Source: Phoronis australis (Eukaryota; Phoronida; Phoronidae). From it: a stretch of 27,317 nucleotides of DNA. The notes under the pieces were generated by a model, which ran no database searches, had not been told where the DNA came from, and worked only from the letters and a program-made list of their open reading frames with translations. Where the stretch lies: the NCBI GenBank assembly GCA_002633005.1, contig NMRA01000021.1:503352-530668 (forward strand). The letters are read 5' to 3'. The position numbers and the translations under genes are program-made. This document shows, in pieces, positions 1 through 10,200 of the stretch; positions within the stretch are counted from its first letter, which is position 1, and every line of letters starts with the position of its first letter.

Positions 1-1253
1 AACTGTCTGTTCATACATGAGCAGAAGAGCAAAAGTTCGACTTAAAACGTAATTGAGATTCTAATAATGCTATCACAAATGCCTTTTTGTGGAAAGTGAA
101 ATGGCATTCATATTTTAGGTTTGTGAATATTGAGTGACATAATGTACTTGATGAAAGCCAGAGACACTGCAGAGGTTACGAGGCAACAAGTTTGAGTTGA
201 AAACACCGGAACAACTGGCGTACACAGCATCTCAACGTTGGTTAGAACAAACATGGATGAAAACACTAGCGATCATCCCATATGAACCCTATGGAACATC
301 TCCGATTGCTGTAATACGGATTCGTCTGGAGTAGAATGTGTTTAGAACGTCCACTAGTATGGTAATAACTGGATATAACCTCTGTAGTTGTTCCTTTCAA
401 CACCATGGTAATATTGGAGAACAGAAAGGTATAATTTATGGTTGATGCCTGAGATAAATGAATAATAATATTGGATGATATCGCTATAGTCGAAATATTG
501 CAAATTTCAACAAAGGCCTACAAGTTCAACGATAGCCCATTCAGTAGACTGATGTATCATGAAACCATATTGGGAAGCAAAAATAGTAATCGATGAAGTA
601 TTCGACAGTTTTCAAGTATTTTACATGAACATGGGAAAAATAAATATGTTTATAATTGTTAAGAGTGATTTTTTTCAGTTGACAAGTAATGAGGTATTTT
701 ATAATAAAATGCTTAAATATGCTCGACATGCTGTTCTAAGCATGCCTTTCCACGGGGGAAAGTCAGATTTCATGGTTTTCTCCACTGGTATTCGACATAT
801 TTTGCGTCATTTTCAATGCTAATAAACACCCCGTTGGGTGCATTTCAACGCTCTGTTGCTAGTTTAGTCAAGTAAATAATATCGTTATTGCAATTATAGA
901 TTTTGTCGTGCGTTAAGAATATAACATCTCGGTATATTGTAATTAAAGCTTGGCATACATTCAAGTTGTTCTCTCAAGATACAAATAGAAGTATTATTAC
1001 TAATTGCCACTGCAGACACTTTTATAGTTTCTGTTATTCATTGTCATGTGATTTTGTTTTCATTTCTAGTCATTATGCATCAGATTGAAAATTATCATGT
1101 TAAATCCAGTGTGCATCTGATTGTGTATTTTCTTGCTTTAACAAGCGGGCATGCAATAAAAATTATGTATTTGTCAGCTGGCATTTCTGCATTAAATTAT
1201 TCATGCCACAATTCAACTATGTTGAAGTCTTGCAGCAATATTTTTTTCTGATG
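1..1253. other. No gene recognised
   Basis: AT-rich sequence with only short, overlapping chance frames (for instance 559-822). I see no splice-flanked coding segment or known repeat. Confidence 0.5.
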
Positions 1254-1452
1254 GTTCGCAGAATCTTCTATATAACCCCATGAAGATGTTTGCGGCAAGC
1301 TTGCAGCAATGTGTGCGGCTGGGTTGCAGGAACTGTTCCATATAAGGACATAGAGATGTTTGCTGCAACCTTTCGGCAAACTTCATTTGCATGGTAAAAG
1401 TGCGCTGCATGTTTGCGGCAAGCATGCCGCAAGCTTGCGGCAATGTTTGCAA
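1254..1452 (+). repeat. Degenerate GTTTGCGGCAAGC direct and inverted repeats
   Basis: GATGTTTGCGGCAAGCTTGC (about 1283) recurs as GATGTTTGCTGCAACCTT (about 1355) and ATGTTTGCGGCAAGCATG (about 1409). TGCGGCA-AGCA-TGCCGCA forms a palindrome. ORFs crossing it are products of the repeat. Confidence 0.5.
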
Positions 1453-1465
1453 AAGTGCTGCAGTA

Positions 1466-1862
1466 AAATTACGCCCGTAAATTAAATGGAGGAAATGTTG
1501 CCGTAAATTACGCTCGTAAAATACCAGAAGGTTCCAAATTGAAACCAATCAGTGTTAACCTAACATACACGACTGTTCCTGGGCAACTGGTTCTTGCAAA
1601 ATCGCTGACATTGCAGCAGCGATTTAGTCCGCCATGATTCAACGCCCGTGGTATAGACAAGTTATCCGTCAGTAAATAGGTATTAACATGAGCGCGCGCG
1701 ACCGTGAGTTGTAAAATCGAATGTTATTGGCTAAGAGTTTAAACTAAATTACGAGAGTAATTTTACGCCGTATAGAATTAAATTACGCTCGTAATTTTAC
1801 GGCGTAAATAATGGCGTAAAGAACGGCGTAATGTACAAAATTACGCTCGTATTTTTCCGGCG
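1466..1862. repeat. Cluster of TTACGCYCGTAA palindromes
   Basis: TTACGCCCGTAA (about 1469), TTACGCTCGTAA (about 1508 and 1783), TTACGAGAGTAA (about 1749) and several TTACGCCGTA/TTACGGCGTAA blocks are packed in two groups, 1466-1525 and 1745-1862. They may be the ends of a MITE of about 400 bp with subterminal repeats. Confidence 0.55.
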
Positions 1863-2305
1863 ACACTTTTCCCCCAACGGCCCATCATAGAAACCTACGT
1901 ACGACGGCTAGAGTTGGTTCATCATCGGTGATCATCCAGTTAGTAACCCTATAAATTCTACGAGAACAACTGTGTAAGCCTAACCTGTCTACCCCGGTGA
2001 CAGCCTTAAATTTTTGACAATTATTTCTTATTTTGTTTATTCTTGACATGTTGAAAAGTATTAAACAGGTTTAATGAGTACAACCGTGTTGAAATTAACT
2101 ATTTAAACTGTCGTGTCCAAATCAAGAGAGAGCGACTTCTGATGGTAACAGTATGTTTCCAGATTGTTCTCAAATGAAAGTGAGTCTGCTCTAGTAAATC
2201 ACGTATCTCACACCTCCAATAAATGCGATAAGTTTTTATGAATATAAATATTTTGATCGAGTGCAACAAACAACCAATAATCATATTCATAACAGTCGTA
2301 ATTTG

Positions 2306-2334
2306 AAAATAAAATAAAATAAAATAAAATAAAA
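2306..2334 (+). repeat. (AAAAT)n microsatellite
   Basis: About five AAAAT units in a row. Confidence 0.95.
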
Positions 2335-3159
2335 ACACTTTATCAGGACCGCTTCCAAATCTGTGGCTCACAAGATTTCCTTCAAAACGCAGACCACATT
2401 GAAGTTTGTTTATGTTTGACATATGATCCGAATAATATGTAAATGATACGTGCGTTGCAAGCTGCAGCTATGAGAAAAGCATGCAATAAGACTGAGATTC
2501 ACTCAAAAACGAGTCAAGAAAAGAATTTCAGTCAACACTTTTTAGTGATATAATGAAGAAGACAACTAATATACCACTGGAAGTCATTGAATAATTTGCT
2601 TATCTCAGTAGCATTCATGTATATATGGCCCATGTAGATGGGTATTTTTGAGCATAGTTACGATGAGAAAAATGAACAACGTCTCTACCACAGCTAGATC
2701 CCATTTCCAATTATTGCAAACCAAGAAATTGACGAACTGCAAAGTTCAAATCAATCGTTTAAAGACAAGCGAGTGGTCTTGCAAACTGGGCCCGGGCCCT
2801 GCAACTTTGACAAGGACCTTGTATTCTGAGTGAATTACAAACTTATAAATCATCCATCCCCAATAATGGTGGGGAGGTAAGTCATTGAAAAAACACCCCG
2901 TACCACTTCTACTGATATAAACAGAAAGGTTACATGATAACTCTACCTGTACTACAAAAAATCCAATCGTTCAGTCAATGTGTTATTCTCCTAAAATAGT
3001 CTTGTTTCAACAGAAAGTGAGCCCAGTATATCCTCAAAACATAAGGACAAATACAATACCATATTACTATTATTGTTATTTTTGTAACTATACAATGTCC
3101 CATATTACACACCAATTCTTTGTTACGAAAATTAAGGGTTCGATTTAACTAGGAATGTA

Positions 3160-3402
3160 ATGAATCCAGCAATCGTGTTTATTTTTCTAGTAATGATACA
3201 CTTGAACGTAGGTAGGGACAGACAGCAATTCGCCGTCCCAAAGAAAAACAGTAATGTCTTGCATAAAATCCCCAATGGAAAACCATGGAGGGAAAAGTTA
3301 GGACCAAACGACATCTTCTACATCTTTACCGATCAATTTTTAGTAATTCTTAGAAATAATCCAAAAAGAGTGAACGAAGCTACAGTAGAGAAGGGTCAAT
3401 AA
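3160..3402 (+). CDS. Hypothetical small ORF with signal-peptide-like start
   Basis: 80 codons opening with MNPAIVFIFLVMIHLNVG, a hydrophobic run like a secretion signal, followed by a basic, polar stretch. AATAAA overlaps the stop codon. No family recognised, and no neighbouring exons found, so chance is likely. Confidence 0.15.
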   Translation: MNPAIVFIFLVMIHLNVGRDRQQFAVPKKNSNVLHKIPNGKPWREKLGPNDIFYIFTDQFLVILRNNPKRVNEATVEKGQ

Positions 3403-4654
3403 AAGTCGGTATGCTGCGGCTCCCCGGATGATGGTATCAACCAATCAGATTTTCCTGCCACTCCCCCAAACTCTTCAGAAGCACAATAATTAATATTGAA
3501 TGAGCTAGCTACTCACCTCCATTAACTTATCATTACGTCAAAGGGGCGTGACGCAATCTCAGGTACTTCAGGGACCATAGTATCAGGCTCGCTTTTATCA
3601 CAGATTTGAATAAGCTATTATCCGCTCATGATCTATGGGCACTTAAACAGGATAATTAGGCCTGTACTGCTAGTGGAACTACTTTTAGTGAATTAGCGAG
3701 AAGCGATGAGAATTTTAAACTTTTAAACATGTAAACACATCACAGTGAAAAACTTAATTCGGCGGCAAAATTTGTGATGCTGCAACAGCGAAATAAAGCG
3801 TGATAGTGGAGAGTGTTTAGAGAGTGGAAGACATATAAATGGTGACAAAGAGCAACTGTGTTATTAAACAAGTTGGCAATATTATCAGACTTTGGCGACC
3901 CATCAGTAAACGTGATGTTGTGGGTCAAAGTCGTTTAAAATGCAGATATTTTGAAAAGTAGAGACAAAACTTTTAGGGCTACTGACTGAAATCTAAGTAA
4001 TACAACAAGTTTAAGACACTGCTGTAACCGCTACACAAAGTATTAAAATTCAAGTCTAAGTAAACAAGGTAATACAATAAATCAAAACATTTTGCTACAT
4101 AACACAGACGTGCATCAACACCTATTTCTGCCAAATACAAAACGTCAACAAACTCACTACCTTCAGCAAGTAGAAACTTGTTCAAAACAGATGGCTAAAA
4201 ACGTCCAAGCGTTCACCCAAATTATATTTTCAGTGTCTGAAATTTGTACCCATATAAACAAACCTCAAGTCATGCTCATTTACACAATGTCAAGGGACCT
4301 ATTTTTCACCTCTCTTCCCACAGTTCGGATCAGAATCTAGCACGTTGATGCCATGTTCCTACCGTTCACGGCCGCTAACGAGGGCAAAAAACCTTTTAAA
4401 TAAATAAATTTTTAAAAGAGATTGACAATGCTTTTTAACTTTTCTATCAGATATCTTTTCGATACATATAAAATACTTTGTAACTTTCATTTTTAACTTG
4501 CAGTGAATAGGACAATTAAAGTACCTAAGATGTAAAATCAAAATTGTCAGGAATTTCCTTCTGAAAACATTGAGTTGTAAACATTTTCAAAATTTCATAG
4601 ACATTCAACAAAGAAAGTACGCTTACATGCACTTCTTTGAGTAATTTTCAGAGC

Positions 4655-4930
4655 TAGTTGCACGATTGATTGATGAATACCACGAAAACTCGTACGAATG
4701 ATCGCCGATTACCATGACCAGCCACACGATTGAACGCTGGTTACTGACAGTGGTCGCACGACCAACAATAAACGCCTCCACCACTGGTTCTACTGACCTG
4801 TGGTAGATCGTTCAACCAGTCGTACATGTTAGGCGATTACGTACAACCTCGAGAAGACTGGTCGCGTCACTAACAGATAGTGGACCAATCGCACGCTCCA
4901 ATAGTCGTGCGATTCAGCGTGATTAGAGCT
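4655..4930. repeat. Region of short GCACGATT / GTCGTGCGATT motifs
   Basis: The words GCACGATT, CACGATTG, GTCGTGCGATT and AATCGCACG, and the palindrome GGTCG-CA-CGACC, recur in both orientations over about 270 bases that are GC-richer than their surroundings. It may be a decayed foldback element. No RNA gene fold was recognised. Confidence 0.3.
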
Positions 4931-5503
4931 TGACTCAAGTGATCTCTGCGCATAAGAACTGAAAATTCATAAGTATTATCGACCACGCTCAAGTTGGCTT
5001 GATTTGAACAGCCATTTCTTCCAAGGGCTCTTGTAATCTGATCAAGAAATTAGCAAGCGGAAACGTGTTTTATGAAGGATATGATTTATGCCATCGGCTA
5101 TTTTTGACAGGATACAGGTAATGCTACAAGTAGAGAGTAAAAAGAATCTAGTGCCCATGTTTTGCATAGAAAAGTATTGATAAGTTTTGATGTTTTGATT
5201 GCTCTCTCGTTGTTATATGATCGCCTGAGGTACTTGTGATAGGCTTATAGGAGCTTTGTCTGAAGGGGCATTGCCGCTGCTTTATTATGTGTAACTGACT
5301 ATGATGTTTGCACGTCAAGAAGACCTCTATGCTAACTTCAATCATCACACCTGACGCTGTTGTCCCAACAAATGTCCAAACGCAATGTTGGTCATTCACC
5401 CATACTGACGTCATATGGTCATGTGCTTCAGTCCGTTTTTGTGCAAGTGATATGTATGCCTGGTTGTTTCGGTTATGAAACGTCACCAAAAAGTGGAACA
5501 ATG

Positions 5504-5871
5504 TTACATAGATTTCCAAATAACCAAGGGTAGCAAAACTAACTGAAACGTGCATTGTGAGAACAGGACCATCTTACGCCACAACTGAAATAGTAGTGAC
5601 AAGATAACTGGTCGGGGAAGGAAAAGCAGGTGGCTTGAGTGGTGACATGTCGTTGTTGCTGAATTGAAAAACAACAGTTTTGAGGTAGAATGTTTCTTGA
5701 CGGTACCTGGGACAACAGAGATGTCGTGTTTTTGTGAGCGAATCTTCAGCAAATTATCTTGGGTTGCGCCGAAGTCTCTCCCGGCAATTTGAGCGTATTT
5801 GGCAAGAGTGACGAACACCTCCTTGTATTTAATTCTCGTGGATTCATCCATGGTCGTTTCAAGGCACTCTC
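5504..5871 (-). CDS. Exon-like segment of the same unidentified gene, possibly terminal
   Basis: Acceptor TTGGTTGCAG is followed by GECLETTMDESTRIKYKEVF and VTLAKYAQIAGRDFGATQDN, then LLKIRSQKHDISVVPG. Charged, helix-like and clearly more protein-like than the other frames. Either a donor follows at 5706 (CCCAG|GTACCG), or the frame runs on to a stop at 5504 through a hydrophobic tail. An AATAAA on the minus strand (5281-5286) could serve a terminal exon. Phase 1 entry matches the exon ending at 6265. Family unknown. Confidence 0.4.
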
Positions 5872-6264
5872 CTGCAACCAAGTATTGGAAAATCAACAAT
5901 CGTTTAAAATGGAGATTTTTCTACGTCCATGTTTCCAAAGACTCTACATTGCAGAGATACTTACACTCTTACTTGCACGCGCATGATAATAAATTACCAT
6001 TTTTGACAACCCTGTTGTGATATATTTGTCACATGTGTCACTTATTGCTAACAACAATTATTTAGTCAGACGAGTTCCAAATAATACGTTTCACAACAAT
6101 GGCAACAAATTTTGTCACGGCGTGTAAATTTATACGCCGAGCATATTCTCAGGGAATAACGAACTGGTAATTCGCCCAAGCCCAATAATACTTTCTCATC
6201 AAAGTTCGCTTCTTGGACTGAACGCCTGTTTACAATCACTTTATATGTCACCCATCATTCTTAC

Positions 6265-6423
6265 CTTCGCTGTTGACCACAGCAGAGAACTGTAAACCAG
6301 CCTCGCAATTCTGCAGTGCCAGTAATTTTTCTTCAAGTTCTGTCTGTGAACAAGATCAGTGATCATATCAAAAGCAAGGTCGCCAGATGGATATTCTCCA
6401 TCTTTATAACTGTGATTCCGTAG
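6265..6423 (-). CDS. Exon-like segment of an unidentified gene, with probable frameshift
   Basis: I do not recognise the protein. Strong donor GCGAAG|GTAAGA at the 6265 end; possible acceptor TTGCCTGCAAG before 6423. The first part reads LRNHSYKDGEYPSGDLAF and DMITDLVHRQ in one frame. The second reads LEEKLLALQNCEAGLQF and SAVVNSEG in another. The switch is near 6335-6343, where one missing base would join them smoothly. The second frame leaves in phase 1, which fits the exon at 5871. An alternative acceptor TTGTTCACAG at 6344 would make a shorter exon of 79 bp (6265-6343) without needing a frameshift. It may be a live gene with an assembly error, a two-exon arrangement, or a pseudogene. Confidence 0.4.
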
Positions 6424-6807
6424 CTTGCAGGCAACTTTAAAATTTCAGTCATGGGTATTTTAGAAAACGCCCGGGAATCCACAAATGACATAACTGTGAA
6501 ATCGGAAAGGGTTGAAGTTTACAACAAAACAAAAGGCCACTAAATCTATAGCTCATAAAAACCTAGGAAAATCAATTCATAAAACTCCCATTTAAAAACT
6601 CAGAGAGAAACCCGGACCAACCCAGACTAGATAAACGATTACACCGTAGTAACGTGCAAAAACTACCTCCAAATCCTTTAGTTTGCTAGCGCACGACACG
6701 CTACCTTTTTGGTCCCTGAGAGTATGCCTTAGATTTCGGCATTCCCAAACACCGATTAAACTTTGTTATCTTCCTCTGGCCTCATTTTCGGAACCTTTTT
6801 GTGGAAA

Positions 6808-7160
6808 AATTATCTCCACGTCAGTATCCTGGGCAAACTCTCAAAAGTTTTTGAGACAATTATGCACACCAACTTACTGGATTTTTGGACAACATTTTAG
6901 ACCCCAGGCGGGCATGTGTTTTCATGGCTGGTTACAGCTGTCAGCATGTCCTTCTTGGACCCTCGATGTCTGGAAACAATTATTGGAGTACTGCTTTATG
7001 GTTGGGGTGTAACGTATAGACTTAAACAAGGCGTTTGATGTTTTACCTCATCAGATTCTGATCGCAACGTTGAGGGCCTATAGATAGACTGCTGACTGAT
7101 AGCTGTACCCAGCTGCTCTGGTCTTACCTCACGGGCTGACAACAGCTCGTGACAGTCTCA
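6808..7160 (+). mobile_element. Older LINE reverse transcriptase relic
   Basis: Fragments in shifting frames of the plus strand spell RT motifs: NYLHVSILGKLSKVFETI from 6808, GYSCQHVLLG near 6920, DLNKAFDVLPHQIL near 7019-7060 and WSYLTG*QQLVTV near 7117-7155. It has several stops and shifts. The wording differs from the LINE at 10201 (NNYRGISLLAALGKL), so it is a separate family or insertion. Confidence 0.7.
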
Positions 7161-8538
7161 AACACTACTAGTCGATATATAGGGCTTTGTTTGCTGGTTT
7201 CTGATGTGTTCCAGTTATTTTAAATTGTCAGTGATAATAGCCACCAGCAAATGTTTCATGTTTACTCTTTAAACTGACAATGAAGAATCATTAGAAAAAA
7301 ACACGTTTTGTGCTTCAAGGCGAATGGCGCGAAGCGATGTCAAGAAGCGTGCATGCGTTTGGTGAACCACCTCCGTTATTTGCAGGTGGCCCGATACACT
7401 CTTTCACAGTGCAACGAAAGGTAGCCCTGTGGGATATGGTGCTTAACATGTCTTCTCATCGGTTAAATAATGAAACCGACGTCATAACATTCAGTCACTC
7501 CCAGTGGTTGAAATCTGGGAAACCCCTTTCAGTTTACTGTTACGTGGTATCGCGACCACCTTTGACTTGAATAGTTGCAACTAAAACGGGCAGTGATTGA
7601 AGTAAACTAAAGGAACAACCCGATCCAGAGGCTTAAGCCTAAACAAGTACAGTGCATAGGTGTGTTCAACTGGATGCGATGTGATCGGTAAACTTCCGAC
7701 CAAGCACAGGAATTGATGCCCACACCGACACGGAATTCCGTGTGTACATGTTTCCACAAGGCCACTTTTCAGTATAGGTGGCGCTGTGTCAGAGGGTAGT
7801 GGCCCGAGTGATTTATTGCACTGATCAGAATTTGCTCGGCACTTGTCCAACAAAATCCAAAATTTTATCAGGTAACCAAATGGCGATTAAAACGTGAATG
7901 TAAACAGCTGGGCCTATTGAGGACTTACACTAACACGTATTGCTGTAAACACCATTCCGTATTTTGATTAATTAAATGGAAGTAAACAATTGTTAAGCGT
8001 TGTAAGTATGTTTTCGCAGCCTTTAAACTTCTTGAGAATTCGCTCAAATATCTAAACGCTGCTTTTTGTACGATGGTCATTTGACCGATACAACAGAAAT
8101 AAATTTGATTAAAAATGGCGAAGGAAATATTTTGAGCACAATACAAAATTTTAGATTGAAATGCACTTGAATACTACCAGAGTAGCAGCAAAAATATTAC
8201 GCTGATAACTTACATGGAACTGGGTGAGAAAATAAGATATATGCGAAACCTTTTCTTTAAGTTGCATCTCATCTAACGACACAAAGCACGTCTACAAGTC
8301 ACAAAACCCTGGAGAATGACGTCAGAGCATTGTACTAAACAAATCCCATCAACAGTGTTAGAACGCACGTCAGTCATGTAACTTACAGATATTCACTACT
8401 TGTACACTAAGGCCACCAGGTTGCGCTGCAGAAATGAAATCTAGTCAAGCAAGCACAAGTGAGAAAACAGACACCTGAAATTCAGTTTCGTGTCAATGAC
8501 CGGCGAAATCTTGTGAGTTTAGTGGTTTAGAGACCCTG
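7161..8538. other. No gene recognised
   Basis: Contains isolated donor-like sites on the minus strand (for example near 8207 and 8384) and short frames (7310-7570 plus, 7581-7853 minus) without recognisable protein. It may be intron of the minus-strand gene whose exons appear at 6423 and 5871. Confidence 0.4.
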
Positions 8539-8696
8539 TCAGAGGCGGATCTACGATTTTTAAGCGACGTCAGGTTGCTACCCCGCGCCGCCGTGTTGTG
8601 CATGCCGGGGTGTTTTTATATTATTTATTCGTGCCTCCTGACGCGGGAGGTGAAACCACGAAACCCTCGTTGATCCGCCGCTACCTGTTATTTATG
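8539..8696. mobile_element. Short MITE with GGCGGATC inverted ends
   Basis: The left end CAGAGGCGGATCTACG and right end CGTTGATCCGCCGCT are inverted copies; the interior is GC-rich (CCCCGCGCCGCCG) unlike its surroundings. No coding capacity. A decayed duplication (ccctgtca/acctgtta) may flank it. Confidence 0.5.
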
Positions 8697-9059
8697 TCAT
8701 GCGAAGAATTGTACGATGACACTAATTGGTTTACCTGAAAATCCAACAGCTACCTGGCGGTTTGGTATTAGCCCAATTATGTTGCACACCCAGGAGCAGG
8801 AACATATCATTGCAACATTAAACAACAGTTTTAGGTTGTAATAGTCACATTCGTTGAACAAATTCTAAAATTCGAAAACCTATTCACATGTGCTGTTCAC
8901 GACTACAGATATGGTGTTATATTATTAACAAACTTTCAAAACGAAAATTTATTGTGCCCCCAATATGCTTATGATGGGTCTGCTTATCGAGAGAACGATA
9001 ACATTAGCAGCCTGAGGCGATTTAATAAAACACAACAGCATTCTGCCTTTAATCTGGAC

Positions 9060-9260
9060 CTGTAGATTCAGTGTAGTGCGCAAACCGGTCGACGGAGTTG
9101 CCCAATCTCGACTTGTTATTGAGGATGTCAACGTAGGATTCTTTTCATATAAAAGTTTTCCATCTGTTAACTCATGCAAACATTGTGATCCTAAATAATC
9201 ATACGTAACGAGGCGATCTAGTAGGTACACCTTGTCGGAATTTTTGCCGTTTCTGCCCAT
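9060..9260 (-). CDS. Possible first exon of an unidentified minus-strand gene
   Basis: ATG at 9260 opens 67 codons beginning MGRNGKNSDKVYLLDRLV and ending at a possible donor CTACAG|GTCCAG; the frame itself stays open to 8949. The composition is protein-like (KLLYEKNPTL, SRDWATPSTGL) but I recognise no family. It could belong with the exons at 6423 and 5871, being on the same strand upstream, but no linking exon was found. Confidence 0.22.
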
Positions 9261-10200
9261 AACGAGTCAATACTGCTCATAGCGAATGCATATGCGCAAT
9301 GCAGATTCACACAAGTATCCGCATCATCATCATATGTGAAACAGATAGGGCATTATAAGTTAGTATAGCTCTACAGGTGTCGCTACGAACCATCACGTAC
9401 CACTTTGAACATGATGCATTATGGATGAAAGTTGCTAATTCATCGCCCAATAATAGGCCCATGAATGAGATACCCACTGAGACCACCCGTTCTGTCCGCG
9501 CAATTGCACTAGGTTAAGGGAAGGTCGTAGGAAATAATTGGCCGACTAAGGTAATTTCATTGGAGTATCAATTGAAAACATATGAGAGTGAACATAGTGA
9601 CAGGAAAATGACAAGAATGGTGACTAATGGAACAAAATCGATTTTTGAAATTACACCGGAGCATCAGCGTAAAGACCTTAATTGCCACCGTCCTTCTATC
9701 AAAGGTCGATCAATTCTAGAATCAACGTCGATACCGGAATCAAAGAAATGTCCGTGCGTACCTTTCTTTGGCATGATCCGACCCATTAACTGGCCAGCCA
9801 CTGTAGTATCACCGTCAGGGGAATTTCAGACTTTTTATATAGCAACGTGTTTTGATTTCAACCAATCCTCACAGGAATCAACTGAAAACTTAATATATCC
9901 CCCATTTCACAAATTAAACATTATGGTCTTTGGAGTGTGATCTTTCCCACAGTTGCCATGTAATTGTATGAAAGCGCTGGTCATCAAGCTTGTCCGTTTA
10001 TTACATTTTGAAGTCTTCAAATGTTCCTCCACACTTTTGAGGGTTGTTGAGGCTTACAAAACATTATTTTCTTTCAAAGAACTAGTTGATGGGAAAATCG
10101 ACTTTAATATCTGTTAACTATAGCTGCTGTGGCAGTCGGCCGTATCTACCATGAAAACTCGTACATCTACGAATAGTAAGACTGAAACTCTCGGACAAAG
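9261..10200. other. Intergenic, no clear feature
   Basis: Between the possible exon at 9260 and the truncated start of the LINE. Only the doubtful ORF at 9560-9940 is present; no endonuclease domain of the LINE was seen. Confidence 0.4.
9560..9940 (+). CDS. Hypothetical ORF, 126 codons, probably chance or TE-derived
   Basis: Open frame with no start context, splice sites or domain I recognise. It contains CPCVPFFGM and WPATVVSPSGEF. Listed because it is one of the longest frames outside the LINE. Confidence 0.12.
   Translation: MEYQLKTYESEHSDRKMTRMVTNGTKSIFEITPEHQRKDLNCHRPSIKGRSILESTSIPESKKCPCVPFFGMIRPINWPATVVSPSGEFQTFYIATCFDFNQSSQESTENLIYPPFHKLNIMVFGV

Larger units (their letters stand above)
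1863..5103. other. No gene recognised, apart from small repeats and one small ORF
   Basis: AT-rich and non-coding in appearance. Apart from the microsatellite at 2306, the small ORF at 3160 and the motif cluster at 4655, I see nothing definite. Confidence 0.45.

Noticed and set aside
559-822. 87-codon plus-strand ORF
   Set aside because: AT-rich, no splice or start context and no recognisable motif; consistent with chance.
7310-7570. 86-codon plus-strand ORF just after the old LINE relic
   Set aside because: No RT or other motif could be seen; treated as chance.
8386-8442. Exon-like interval on the minus strand (acceptor TTTCTGCAG, donor ATCT|GTAAGT)
   Set aside because: Only one frame is open, the product is short and unrecognised, and its phase does not connect to the candidate exons at 9260 or 6423.
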